Source of the DNA: Owenia fusiformis
Taxonomy: Eukaryota; Annelida; Polychaeta; Sabellida; Oweniidae
Assembly (NCBI GenBank): GCA_903813345.2
Contig: CAIIXF020000001.1
Coordinates: 52,533,885 to 52,597,884, forward strand
Direction of reading: 5' to 3'
Length of the DNA: 64,000 bases
In this document: one piece after another, positions 24,995-38,300 of the stretch
How the letters are laid out: each line of letters begins with the position of its first letter
Numbering within the stretch: the first letter of the stretch is position 1
Notes under the pieces: model-generated
Told to the model about the DNA's origin: nothing
Databases searched by the model: none
The model's input: the letters and a program-made list of their open reading frames with translations, nothing else
Program-made: the position numbers and the translations under genes

Positions 24995-26388
24995 AGGGTC
25001 GAAACCAACAACTACAGACCCATTTCCCTTACCTGCATATCCTGTAAGTGCCTTGAACACATTGTGCATAGCCACATAATGAAACATCTTGAGGAGTGCA
25101 ATATTCTTAACACACTACAACATGGATTCAGATCTCGTAGGTCTTGTGAAACCCAACTCATGTTGACAATACATGATCTCGCCAACTCCCTAGATAACCA
25201 CAAACAAATTGATGCCATTGTTCTTGACTTTTCGAAAGCTTTTGACGTGGTCGCACACCAGCGCCTCTTACTAAAACTCAACAACTATGGCATAACGGGA
25301 ACTACGCATTCCTGGGTCAAGGGCTTCCTCAGCAACAGGACCCAGAGGGTTATCTTGGAAGGAGCTAAGTCCTCCCCTGTCACTGTAACTTCTGGAGTAC
25401 CGCAGGGAACCGTTCTCGGTCCGCTCCTCTTCCTACTGTATATAAATGACATCTCTGAAGGCCTAAACTCCAACATCAGACTATTTGCCGATGATTGTCT
25501 CATGTACAGAGAGATTAACAAAGCTACGGACAGCCAAAGCCTGCAACAAGACCTCCACAGACTTGAAACCTGGCAAGCCAAGTGGCAAATGCGATTCAAT
25601 GCCAAGAAGTGTCATGTCCTCCGCATTAGTCGCAAACGCAAGAACATCATCACTGATTACACCCTCTGTAACACCATCCTCTCTGAAGTACCCTCCCACC
25701 CATACCTAGGCTTGACCATCTGCAATGACCTAAGGTGGAATGTACAAACTGGGAATGCAGTCTCAAAAGCCACCAGAGCACTTGGAGTTGTGCATCGCAA
25801 CCTCCGAGGGTGCCCCACATCCCTCAAAGAAAAGGCCTACAAGTCCATCGTTAGGCCCCATCTTGAGTATTGCGCCTCAATCTGGGATCCCCATACCCAA
25901 AGAAACACTAATGCCCTCGAGCAAGTCCAACGTAGTGCTCTACGTATGGTCGACAACAACTATGCCAGAGAACCAGGCACGATCACCAAATTATATGATA
26001 AGTACCAGTGGAATAAACTTGACACTAGACGTAGCAATAGCAGACTTGCCCTTATGTACAAAATAGTAAATGACAAAGTAGAAATTACATCTTCAGATTT
26101 CTTCACCCCCCTCAGATCCAAGACACGCCATAACAATACTCTGAACTTCACCACATACTCCTGTAACACTGATATACTCAAATATTCTTTTGTACCAAGG
26201 ACCATTGTTGAATGGAACAAACTTAGCGACACCACTGTAACCAGCCCATCAATAGAACTCTTTAAAAAAGGACTATATAATAAGGACTAAATCATTTAAA
26301 ATCTCACATTAATCCCCTTCAGGGTCACCTACATATATTTTCTGTAAGAAAATCCAGGTGATAAATATATTATGATTATGATTATGAT
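24995..26388 (+). mobile_element. 5'-truncated non-LTR retrotransposon (CR1/Jockey-like LINE)
   Basis: Homology begins at NYRPISLT (about 25007) and continues through an uninterrupted frame to the stop at 26288-26290, so the endonuclease and the 5' part of the reverse transcriptase are missing. The 3' end is a short repeat tail of ATTATG units at 26369-26388, as in CR1/Jockey/I-type elements. No convincing target duplication was found. The next bases start an unrelated foldback element. Confidence 0.9.
25064..26290 (+). CDS. Reverse transcriptase fragment of the LINE, frame intact
   Basis: This copies the element RNA during target-primed reverse transcription. Visible reverse-transcriptase blocks are DFSKAFDVVAH (the first catalytic Asp), SGVPQGTVLGPLLFLLYIND, and LFADDCLMYR (the catalytic DD pair), followed by the Jockey/CR1-type region VRPHLEYCASIWDPH and the C-terminal WNKL segments. 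The 408-codon frame has no stop or frameshift, although the 5' end is lost, so the insertion is young or its parent family is still active. It is not a host gene; it cannot move by itself without the endonuclease. Confidence 0.92.
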   Translation: MHSHIMKHLEECNILNTLQHGFRSRRSCETQLMLTIHDLANSLDNHKQIDAIVLDFSKAFDVVAHQRLLLKLNNYGITGTTHSWVKGFLSNRTQRVILEGAKSSPVTVTSGVPQGTVLGPLLFLLYINDISEGLNSNIRLFADDCLMYREINKATDSQSLQQDLHRLETWQAKWQMRFNAKKCHVLRISRKRKNIITDYTLCNTILSEVPSHPYLGLTICNDLRWNVQTGNAVSKATRALGVVHRNLRGCPTSLKEKAYKSIVRPHLEYCASIWDPHTQRNTNALEQVQRSALRMVDNNYAREPGTITKLYDKYQWNKLDTRRSNSRLALMYKIVNDKVEITSSDFFTPLRSKTRHNNTLNFTTYSCNTDILKYSFVPRTIVEWNKLSDTTVTSPSIELFKKGLYNKD

Positions 26389-26389
26389 C

Positions 26390-26491
26390 TGCAATTGCCT
26401 GGCAAGCTGAAACTGATTGTCACTGGTGGAGGTCAGCAGTGACCAATCAGATCAATTTGTTTACTAATGAACTTGCCAAGCAATTGCAGGT
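26390..26491. mobile_element. 102-bp palindromic foldback element
   Basis: CTGCAATTGCCTGGCAAG at the left pairs with CTTGCCAAGCAATTGCAG at the right; inside, CTGATTGTCACTG pairs with CAGTGACCAATCAG. It directly abuts the LINE tail. Confidence 0.8.
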
Positions 26492-26766
26492 TTTCAGAAA
26501 TTCTTTCTTTTAGACAGCATTATTCACTCTATATCATCTGACTGAGTTTCAATCTTAGGTAAGAGCTACAAACTATCAATTTTCTATCAACTCCCCATGG
26601 CTAAGGCAGAGTTGTTCACCTGTCTCTTCTATATATGGCTTACTATTACTTTACCCTTGGCCTATGGCATGGAGAATTAACGATATTCTCAATCAAAGCT
26701 GGCGTCATTATTGTCGATATTTACCTGGCTGTAAATTCACAATCAGCATTCGAAATATTTAAACTA

Positions 26767-27034
26767 GGGCAAATGGGTGTAACGTCGACGTGTGGGGTAA
26801 AGACGACATAAATTGACGGGGTAACTTCGACACTTACTGATTAGAAGTAGAATTTCCGTTTTCCGCCATGTTTGATTTCTGGAAAAATTTAAATCTCGCA
26901 AGATCTAGATCCATGCGAGAAAAAAATGGCTTCCCCCTAGATCGGAAGTTAGAGCAAATAAACAACAAGGTGTCAAAGTTACCCCACATGTCAAAGTTAC
27001 CCCAAAATGGTGTCGACGTTACACCCCTTCGCCC
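26767..27034. mobile_element. 268-bp MITE with TA target duplication
   Basis: The inverted termini resemble GGGCAAATGGGTGTAACGTC, with the right end the complement of GGGCGAAGGGGTGTAACGTC. The sequence is flanked by TA on both sides. Inside, TGGGGTAACTTTGACA-like words recur. There is no coding capacity; TA flanks suggest Tc1/mariner mobilisation. Confidence 0.75.
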
Positions 27035-27074
27035 TAATGATCATTAATTAAGCCACTATTGATCTTGATAATTT

Positions 27075-27202
27075 CTTATGTGTTTCAAATTTTTTGTTTG
27101 GTAATAAGACCAAAACTTGCAATTCAAATTTTGAAGTGAGAAATACGACTCCAGGACTGTTAGAGAATATTGATGTTGCATTCTGGCTGCCAATCCCCCT
27201 TG
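27075..27202 (+). repeat. Partial copy of the 680-982 MITE family
   Basis: AATAAGACCAAAACTTGCAA through TGATGTTGCATTCTGGCTGC to CCAATCCCCCTTG follows the right half of the 680-982 element with scattered changes. Confidence 0.75.
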
Positions 27203-27382
27203 GGCCTAGGCTAAGCCTGGGCTGCAGAAGAAGTAAGTAGCTCCCCTAATTTATATTCATAAGCACTCCCTACATGGTCATACAAGCTTGTGGAACTATC
27301 ATTTGACATTCACAATTGCAGACAGGCCTAAGGATTTTGACAATTTTCACTTTTCTTATTCAGAATTTATCCAAGAAAGATA

Positions 27383-27645
27383 GGCTTCCAGAGTGCAACA
27401 TCGATATATATGTCATGATTACAAAATTCAAATTCAAACAGCCGCCATTTTGTTCACTTCAACATTTGAATTTTGGTCTTATTTCTAAATGAAAAATTCC
27501 CAAACTCACAAGAAATGATCAAGATATTGGTTGGAATCTTTTGGACTGTTTATTTTGAATGCATAGTCGGTTATGATTTTAGAAAATAATGACATCTTTA
27601 TTGTTGGAAATATCGAGTTTCGATCCTGGGGGCAAATCCTCCTTG
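27383..27645 (-). repeat. Inverted copy of the 680-982 MITE family
   Basis: On the minus strand this matches almost the full length of the 680-982 element: GCAACATCGATAT near its left edge, then GCCGCCATTTTGTTCACTTC, and CAAATCCTCCTTG at the end. Termini are diverged and no target duplication is clear. Confidence 0.8.
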
Positions 27646-28762
27646 GAATTCATTACTAACATGAATGCGACTGTCACTTACCTCCCCGAATTTAGTTGCA
27701 TTTAACCATATCAGCTTTATTTTAAGAACCTTGAAAAAGTACAAAACATTTTTTTAGATTAAATTGACAGAAAAAGTGAATTGGACTGTAGGGTCGGTGT
27801 AGACGAGGACCCAGCATTTGACCTGTTCTAATTCTGAAAAGTTGGAAATTTTGAACACAGCGCAGTATATGATAAATGCAAAATTAACCCTATCTTTGTG
27901 GTTCTAGACAGTGTAAATTTCTAGATATTGCCCTCTGCTCTGGTGCCACTTTTCGCTTTATTTCCATATGAGATTTCATGAGAATACATAGGAAATACAG
28001 GTCAGTAAGGTTCAATTCATCAATTAATGCAGTACAGTACTTGTAATTTAATAGAAAGAATACAATTCAGAGGGCCAAAATCAGGATCATCTATAGAAAA
28101 GTAAAATGCAGTGGTGCAAGAATTTTTCAGTTGAAGATGAGGAGCTCTGAATTAGGTTGTCTGCCTGGGTTGTCTGCAAATGTTTCTCTGAAGTTCTGAA
28201 CTGATACATAAATGGTATAAACTAGGGTTATAAAGCAACCATAGTTACAAGTTAGGGGCATAAGGATAATTGAGTAAGGATATCCCAACTTAATTGTTTT
28301 AGCAATTAAAAACAAAATTTTACAAATCGTGCAATTTTAAAAATCAAACCAATAACAATAAGCAATCCTGCCAATATTATGATTATACAAGTGTCCTTGT
28401 ATTAGGTGATTAAAAACTATTTGTAACTGCCAACTGACTGATTGTTTGTGATTAGTAAAACTGTACCTGAGTACTTCCAACTGTCACATCCACCTGCCTA
28501 GATAGAGCCTTGATTGGCCTTCACAGTCTGAGCCCAGTGTGTAATCACATTATGAACAGCTGATGCCTTATTGCATTGATGTTGAGGCCTGCATAACACA
28601 GACATTAAACAGTGAGATGCAATCAATTGAAGTAATGAAATAATATTAGGACAGTAATGATAAACAAAAAGCAATGTATACTTTCATGGAGACAGAATTG
28701 ATCCAGTCATCTGTTCTTGTATATTAAGAAAGAACTATATGAAAATGGATGTAAGTTTATGT
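27646..28762. other. Intergenic, no supported gene
   Basis: AT-rich. A stretch at about 28450-28620 looks slightly coding on the minus strand but has no consistent frame. Confidence 0.4.
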
Positions 28763-28763
28763 A

Positions 28764-29154
28764 GAGTCCATTTCACTGCTTCAGTTCGTCAGTAGAACGG
28801 CAAAAATAAGAAATTGGGAGACCATTGTGCAATAATATATGGAAAAGTATATTCATAATGTACATGAATGACATTTGTATATCTTGGATTGCTTCTAGTT
28901 TGGCTTATAAAATGTGTGGCCTCTTATATTTGGATGTTTCTCTGCCATGTTATTTTCAATAAGATTAACATGGCTGAAATTCTTCAAATTACAAGACGAC
29001 ACAGGCTTATTGCACAAAAAACTAAAAAATCTGAAATATACAAATGTCATTCATGTACATTATGAATATACTTTTCCATATATTATTGCACAATAGTCTC
29101 CCAATTTCTTATTTTTGCCATTCTACTGACGAACTGAAGCAGTGAAATGGACTC
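28764..29154. mobile_element. 391-bp MITE with long inverted repeats, 160 bp upstream of FZR1
   Basis: Arms of about 115 bp (28764-28880 and 29040-29154) are near-perfect inverted repeats starting GAGTCCATTTCACTGCTTCA, and TA flanks both ends (28762-28763 and 29155-29156). This fits a Tc1/mariner-type MITE. It lies in the promoter or 5'UTR region of FZR1. Confidence 0.85.
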
Positions 29155-29314
29155 TAGTTGAGGATTATGAGTCTGATATCTTTAGTGCAAGGCTTTATGT
29201 ACACACTTGGACAATAAAATTGTATATTTTGGAACACTATACACAAATCATCTGATTCCGCTTCTTTAACTCCAGGCAGGATAAAGCACTTTGTTACAAC
29301 TATACTCTCTGACA

Positions 29315-32300
29315 ATGGACCCTGAATATGAGAGGCGGCTCTTAAGACAGAAAAATGGTCAGATATCACCTTACAAGCAGCAACTAGATAGGACATTATC
29401 TCCATATTCCTCTGTAAGTATAATGTAAAGGAGATCTTATAAATAACCCAGGATTTCTCATTGTAATTGGAATGTAGAATATATGAATGCTATTAAACAC
29501 CAATAAGAGATGCAGGTCTTAGATTTTACAAGGATGCAAATTTTTCTAACTTCCTCCAGGTTTTATTGAGATACCATATTCAACTACAGAAATGACTAGT
29601 TTCTGCCCCCCCCTCCCCTTCCTGCTATCACTCCACTATTTTTAGAGCCACATTTGTAAGAAGCAAACATGAGGGTTTGATGTAGGATTAAGATTCAACT
29701 TGAATCTTACTAATCTTAATCCATTTTCTCTATAGATTTAACCTCATTACTGTAACCATGTACCTGTTAGACAACAGCTGGCATCTATACATACATGTAT
29801 ACATAGTACATGTTTAATTATTATTTCTCACTTTTTATTCTACCATTGTTTCTTATGTTTAAAATGTAATATATTCACCTAATCCAACCACTTTTGGCAG
29901 GTCCAATGGTGTTTGAATCAGACAGGTTTTACTGGTATCTGTGTGGTTCTTATGTTCAGAAAACCTTGAAATGTAAACATTTAATCCGAATTCTCTTGGC
30001 TTCCTAGAGGTTTTACTGTAATCTATGTATTGAATTAGCGAAGTATCTTTGGCACACTTAAGCTATATATAACATTTACATCTTATAATATTAGACTGAA
30101 TTCTTTGTTTTCAGCCTGTCCAAAGAAGTCCAGTGAATTCCCCACAGAAAGACAAGTATGGAGACAGGTTCATACCAAGTCGAGCTGGGGCAAAGTGGGC
30201 CATAGACTTTGGAAGCCCTGTAAGTCACTTTGGAATATTTATTCCTCTCAGTTGGTCATAGGTTATTGAAATTAATTTTATGATCTTAAATCACAGCTTA
30301 TATGTTTTAGTTTCGTTTTGATTCATTATAAGAACATATCTGGGTACTGAAAACTTTTGTTTGTTTTCTGAAATATTGCTTCACTCTTAGGAGGAAGGGA
30401 ACGCTAAACATATATGTGTGCATTAGTCAGTTTAGATTGTTTATATCCCTTTATCCCTACTCTCAGTTGGTAAAATTTCAAGATCAATACTGCAAAATAC
30501 AATTTAATTCCATAGACTAGTTCCATTGTTTATTAGTCTGTTAAATATATTATCTAATCTGCACCAATCTAGAATATAATTAAAGTATGAACAGTGGTAG
30601 CTTTTTGGATGAACAATGGGGTAAAAATGGAATTATCCGTGAAATGTTAACTTGATGAATGGGAAATTAGTTGATTGTTTGATTAGTTGTTTGATTTTTT
30701 GTTGTAGAATGGTGTTTCTCCAGAGAGCCAGCAGAATAGAAAAGCCAGAGATGCTACAACAGATAGCAATAAAGATGGTGTTGCATACAACAGTTTGCTG
30801 AAGAATGAACTGCTTAATGCAGGCATAGAAGATCTAAAGGTACTAAGCATGTGTGGTTGACTCAGATGCCATCTTCATATCACATGTATAACAGCCCTCC
30901 AAATGGTGTCATTTTTTACATTTTGCCTTTTAGATCATAGAAACCCTTATATACTGAGCAAAGGTCGCCACCATATCAATTGAGTATAAAGAATCACTTT
31001 TTGCACTCAATGAACAAAATGCTGAATTTTCAACTAGCATTTTGTCTCGGGTTTAGCTTTCCATACGGTTTTCACCTGTCAAATATTCATTTACTTATGC
31101 AATAACAACTCGGAATAAGAGCAACATATTGTATTTCAGGCCCAATCTCCAGATGACAGGCGTATCTTGGTACCAAGTGAGAGCAAGAATCTATTTAAGT
31201 ACAAAGTGAAGCGACGTCTCTCTGACAGTAGTGACCTCTCACCCTATTCTCTATCGCCAGTCAGCAACAAAAGCCAAAAACTTCTCAGATCACCAAGAAA
31301 GGTATATTTTATTAAAAGTGTACTCTGGATATTATATTTACATTATCATACTATATCTAGTAATATGGTGTCCCAGCAATGCAACATAATAAATATAATA
31401 TTGTGTGTTCTATTTTCAGGCAATACGGAAAATCTCAAAGATTCCGTTCAAAGTGTTAGATGCCCCAGAGCTTCAGGATGATTTCTACTTGAACCTGGTG
31501 GATTGGTCCTCTCAGAATGTCCTCAGTGTTGGACTTGGGACCTGTGTCTATCTATGGAGTGCATGTACTAGTCAGGTATGTACAACTTGCTTGCTATGTA
31601 TTGTTTAATTAGAGGATTTGTGTTGTACAGTATAGTGTTTGTGTGGAAGTATGGATCATACAGGCCTTTGTGATTACTTCAGAAATAATAGTCTTCCTAC
31701 TTTGAAATAATGGTCCCCTTACCATGTGGCATATGAGACAATTTCTTGAAAATATTGTGAATAACAATTAACAATTAAATTGTGTTCCAGAGTTCTTTTT
31801 ATACATTAGAAAAATTACGGTATTTCTGGTTAACAATATTTTTGAGAATCTTGTCTCAGATTAGTCAAGAGTGTAATTGCAATCAGGTCACTGGGAGGGG
31901 ACATTTATTCAATCTTTCTACTTGGTATTGATAAGCAGTATATACACCCTTGGTATACGCAGCTAACGAAAATTGACCGGTATGGGTCAAAAGCTGGACC
32001 GGTACGGGTTAACGGTTTTATTTGAATTTAAAATAGCCATAACTTGCTCAATATTGACTTCCTCGTTTCATCAGCTATTGCCCCGAACCGGTCCGTCTTC
32101 TCGCTACAAGCAGATTGCCCCGAACCGGTCCGTCTTCTCGCTGCAAGCAGGATGAAATTCTTTGTCACAAAGTTTGGCATTTTTTATAAAATCAAACGCG
32201 CGTCATTCAAACTCACAAGATGTAAATAGCATGTCATTTACATCATACCTTGATGGGGAAAAATAGATCTTATATGTTAGAAGTACTAAATAAAAGTTAT

Positions 32301-35300
32301 CGTGAAAATGAGACAGTCGTTCTCGAGAGAAAAGAGCATAAATGCGCATTTAGAGAGTTTTGGTCTGTTTAAAAATCTGTAAAAAATTGGGGTACTTAAA
32401 AGCATCGGGAGGCATCATATATTTCAAATTAGACACGAGGAAGTCAATATTGAGCAAGTTATGGCTGTTTTAAATTCAAATAAAACCGTTAACCCGTACC
32501 GGTCCAGCTTTTGACCCGTACCGGTCAATTTTCGTTAGCTGCGTATACCAAGGGTGATATATGTTGTACAGTGTTGTATATTTTGGTGCATTTTGTTCAT
32601 AGTGTCATCCCATGTTGAAGGAGCGAAGCTAGAATGAGTAATGAATGATGAAGTTAAAGAGAGAATCAGATATAGCGAGCAGGCTAAACAAAAAATTGTT
32701 CCAATTTTAGAATATTTTTGGCTCATGTAATTCCTTGTCATGTCTATTTTCTAAAAATCACAAAAGTACATACTTTATTCCAGGAAAACTAAAGATTTTT
32801 ACAATAATGTATTATTTTTCTATAAGAATGGTTACCATTCTTATTATTTGGGAGAATTTAAACATTTTTCACTCATTTTTGCACTTTGAATCATTAATAA
32901 CTTCACCAATTTATAACATATTGTGAATCTTTTGGGAGATATTGTATTTGATATTGTAAGGAATAGATTGGTAGGTCAATTATACATGTTGCTTGTAATT
33001 TTGTCACCCCTATAGATCAGATTCTGCCTTTAATGTTAAGTAATAATGTTAAAATTACGACCTCACTGAGAAAATAACATTCTGAAATGACAATTCTTGG
33101 TAGATCTTCTATTCTAAAATTTGCTTCTTTTGGTGTTTTGCTCCTTTAAGACTGGATTCCCTTACTGTTTTATTTTTGATGTGGTTGTTGTATTGAATCT
33201 GATTTGTAATTTATAACGTTTTTTTATTTCACTGTATATTTTGATGTACTCTGATTGTAAGTTTTGTTGTGTACCAAAATACTTTTTAATGTAAATGTAA
33301 TTGCTTTACATGTTGGTGCAGGAAGTATGTTTGAAGTTTTGGTGCTGGCACTTGTAGGAATGTGTATTTAATTAAAATTTTGAAAACCTAGTCAAATCAC
33401 CTTGAATGTTGCTTGTTTTAAGGTAGGTATTAGTCGAGTAGAAAATGATTGATTTTGATATCCAAGTCTGGGAAAGCAGGTTGGAAAGCACAAGTGTTAC
33501 AGCAACACTACTTTGAGTTTAGGGGCCTGTTTGATGTTGTTACTATGACAATATCATAATGAAAATTGATTTTGGTGAATGATCATTTTGGGAATCAGGC
33601 CCAGAAGTTTAATGCCTGGTAAAACTAGATTAGACCAAGTAGTTAGAAGATAAGATTCAACTTCCAGGACATTTCTCCAAAACTGATGTACAAAAAAGCA
33701 CCCTGCCCAAAGGTAAGTTTTAAAATCTTCCATTGCCAATCACTTTATGAACTTCAATCTGTTCACTACTACAGTAGTCTTGCATTTGAGCTATGGTCTT
33801 GATACCTTCCTTCTCATCCATTCAAATCTATGTTATGAGAAAGCAGTAACTTAAGAATCAAATGCAGACTTAGTATAATGTTACTACATTAGCTTTTGGA
33901 CTAATGTGGTACAAAGGCCAGGTGATTTTCAGTCAGAAATAGTTTTGGCAATGGAATAGTTCTTACAATTATATCTGCCAGGTTACCATATTAACTGCAT
34001 GCCTTTGTAGGCGAGTAGGCCAAAGAAATAAATTATGAGTTTAATAGTTCAACTGACCCTATGGGAAAATTTGGTATCATAGCAAAGCTCAGAGAATTGT
34101 CTATGTCGTGTGATAAATAATTTGTGTTGGAATAGGTGACGTTGTCATGGAAACGGGCGTTGAACAAAAGATGTCCTTAATAAGAAAAAAAGTACAGCAC
34201 CATTGCAAGGGATATCTGGTTAAGTCAATGTGCAATTTTGAAAGAATGAAAATTAAGGAATTGAAAGAATTTTAGTTTATCTTCAACATTTAACTCAAAA
34301 TTATACATATTCTACTCTTTTTTGATTATTGTGATGTCATAATGGTCTATTTTGAATGAAAAACAGTTGGTCTCATATGAAATTATTAACACCATTAGAT
34401 TGTGTAATCACAATTGCTTACAAATGTTACCTTTATGTATATCAAATGAAAGCTACTGCTCTCACGATCATTTTGGTATATAAATTGTAAACATTGATCA
34501 TTTACTCTCTGAGATATTATGATATAAGGTGATTTAAATTGTGGCCTGAGTTACAGAAATTATCAGCAGTTCGGCATTATCGCAAATGACAAAATATTGG
34601 CGAATTTCTACCATTGTATACATTCTTATTGTTATCATAACTTTAGTAGTATTTTGACCCTATGAGAAAAGTTGGTATCAATGCAAAGCTTTGACAACTG
34701 TTTATGATGTGTGATATATGATTAGTGTTTAAACAGGTGCCGTTGCCATGGAAACGGGCGTTGAGCAATAGGTATCCTTAATAAGATTGAAATACGTATA
34801 GGAATGGGCATTTCCAGCCAGTGATCCAAATATGTATATTTTATTAATAGCAATTGTGTGGAAATGACTAATTTTTATCAATCTTGAACTATAATGACTA
34901 AATGATTCTATATATTAAATTTTAAAGTGTTATTGTGACATCACAATAGCGGATTTCAAATGAGAAACAGTTTGCTTTACATTGTCTCCGTGAAACTGAT
35001 ATCTTCCATGATTACAATTGCAAAAGAATATGCACTTTATGGATATCAAATTAAAGCTAGTGCAATAACGAGTATTATGATAAGTAAATCAACATGATTA
35101 GATCAAGCTATGCCGTGGTTTCATGCTTTTGAATCTGGGGTATCAGTGGTTATAGACACAAAATACTGTATGAGAGGTCTGAGACTAACATCTTTTATGC
35201 TAGTCTCGGGAGAGGTGGAACAACTTTTTATCCTGATCGATGAGTCTGAAAGTCGCAAGAAAAGTGTTTTCCTCAGTACATACGGTATATTGTCATGTAT

Positions 35301-38300
35301 GTCTCATATCAGACTAAAAGCTTTATAAACATTTAAAATCACTAATTTAAGTAAATACTCCTATTGTGATGTCATTATAATAAATGATTTACAACTTTTG
35401 GTGTTTTTAAGGTTGCACTAAACTGTTTTACTCATTTTAGACATGGGTGTGATTTAGAAATAATTATATTCATTAATTCCGATTGGCTTGGTCTCCTTAT
35501 TAAAAACTATTTAGAAAAGTGTTTTTCGGTGAAACTTATAAATTTTTCTTAATGATTTGAAAGTTTCATGTTCATTAAAAAAATAGCAGGGCGTTCAAAA
35601 CTTTTGGACCTCCTCGTATATCAATTTTGTGAAGACTAATTATACCACTTTCGGAATCCATCGAGCTGTATTTGTATGAGATAATTTTTCACAAGAATTA
35701 TTTTTTTGTGAAGTCGATTATAAATATTTTTGTTATTGAAATGCGTACAAATGAGAAACTAATGCATATTTCTACTTTGGTTCAGCCTTCAAATTTTGAA
35801 ATCACGACATGTCCATATGTATGTGGCAAAAATATCAATGTTGTACTCCATGAGCCAATCATCCATGATAACTTCACATACTGTACGGCATGGTCACATG
35901 ACCTCAAAAAGTCTGCAAAAATATTCCTTCAATAAATGCTTGATTATTTGAGGATTCTTTTCATGTAGTCGACTATTGGATAAGTATCAATTTTATATTG
36001 TGAAATATACTTTAAATATAATTAACAATTTAATTTGTATACAATCAACAATTTTAAAGAATGATTTCATAAGAATTTATCATTCAATCAAGTTAGGAAT
36101 ACTGTGTTTATATAAATCAAATTTTGGTTCTGGCATCGCCTATTTGAAGGAGTTGCTATGTTTTAAATGGGAATTATTTGAGCTAAGGACAATGTCTATC
36201 AAGGCACAGCCAGGGATAGGGCCTTTTATGGAACAAAAATGCGAACTACTATGGATTGACGGGATACCACTGTGGCCTTCTATGGAACAACCATGACCAT
36301 GTAGTAATCTACAAGAGTCTTCCTTGAAATCACTGTTGTGCTGGTACTGGGGCTTCTATGAAGCCACTGTCCCTTATTCTGAAGATTCTAAATGCCAATC
36401 AGGAACTTCTATGCAGACACTACCATATGTATGGAAATCATTAAAGTCTTATTTGGACCTAATGTTTTCATCATTGAAAAAACGAAGGCCCTCCTTCAAG
36501 GAACTGTCTTTTTTTTCTTTTTTTTATACATAGATTTATTCCTTTAGTTAACAATTATAGACATGCAATTGATTGCCAAAGTTTTATAAAAAACATTAGC
36601 GGCAATTTTAGACAATATGGATAGGAATGCATTAACATTTAAAAATTCATCAAAGTAATGTTATAACTCATATAAGAAACTATAATCCCATGGGCCAGGG
36701 ATGAGTTAACACATGCATGCAAAAATTAGCCAAACCAATCAATTTGGCTCAAACTTTGATCCACAAAATGGCTCATTAGTTCTATTAATTTTTCATTTAA
36801 TGAATTATCTAAATCTTCATCACCATACAAAAGAACTGAATTTTGTCAACTGTGTTCAAACTCTGAACCAAAAGATGAAGATCTATCTTTAGTCTTTTAT
36901 GGTTCCACTATTTTGGATCTTCAAGGATATTCTCTAAGGCCAACTAGGAATCACTAGGGGCTATAGACACAACACTAATACCTATTAGGGTACAAATCGG
37001 GTCAGCATGTATGAAGTATGGTGGTCTGTCTGTCATTCTCTGTCTGTCCAGACATCTCCTCCGCCTAGACCGTTTGACCCTGAGCTCCCATACTTGGTCA
37101 ACATACTAAGTGGATTGGTGGACATTCTACGAAGATCAGAGGTCAAAGTCATTTAAAGGTAAAAGGTCAATATCTAGGTATTTGGCTTTTTAAGACCCTT
37201 GATCTGTGCTATGACCCTTGACGACCCATGATTAGGTGCTCGGAGGTCAAGGTCAACTTTGTGGGGCAAGGTCATTCCCAGATCGAATGCATCTGGGGCT
37301 CTAGTGACCTTTGGCGACCAATGATAAGGTGATCTGAGGTAAAGGTCATTACTAGGCCAAATGTCAATATCTAGGTATTTTGAAATTTAAGATTTCTGGG
37401 GCTACTTTTACCCTTGGTGACCAATGATTTGGTGACCTGAGTTCAAGGTCAATATTTACGGGTCAAGGTTATTCCAAGATCAGAGGTCAATACCTTGGTA
37501 TTTGGCGTTTTAATGCATTTGGGACTGCTTTGACCCTTGGCGACCCATGATTAGGTGACTTGAGGTCATGGTTATTCCAAGATCATAGGTCAATATCTAG
37601 ATATTTGGTGATGTTAGGTCCTTGGGGCTGCTGTGACCCTTGACGACCATTGATTAAGTAACCTAAGGTCAAAGTCAATTTTTATGAGTCAAGGTCGAGG
37701 GTTGCTATCTAAGTAAGTACCTTAAGGGCTATTGTGACCCTTGTCGACCCATGATTACGTGACCTGAGGTCATACCAGGATCAAAGGTTGATATATAGAT
37801 ATTTGGTGTTTTAAGAGCCTGGTGGGCTGTTGTGATCTTTGGCAACCCATGACTAGGTGACCTTAGGGTTAAGGTCAACATTATATTTGTCAAGATCTCA
37901 AGAACAAAGTTCGACACTTACTTGAAGGATACTGTAACCCTCAGTGACTCATGATTAAGTGACCTGAAGTCAAAGTCAATGTTTCTTGGCCAAGGTCATA
38001 TTAAGGTCAAACGATCAATACAGACGAGCATTTGATGGGAGCTGTTGCCATGTGGAGCTTTTATGGACCCTTGGTGACCCACTCGAATGGGTAGATTGCT
38101 AGTTCTAAGCAGCTGAACGTTTAACTAGGTAACTCTACGGTATTAAGTTTGGAGAAATTATTATCCCAGCGAACGAAGTTCGAATATAGAAAAGCCGTCC
38201 GTCCGTTCGTGTGTCCGGGCAATAACTCAAATAACGGTTGACGGATTTCATTCAAATTTTATAGGCTTATGCCTTATGGTTGTAGGACCTCTGCTCGAGA

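Noticed and set aside
28450-28620. Possible minus-strand exon
   Set aside because: One frame is open for about 30 residues but then stops, acceptor and donor are weak, and nothing nearby joins to it.
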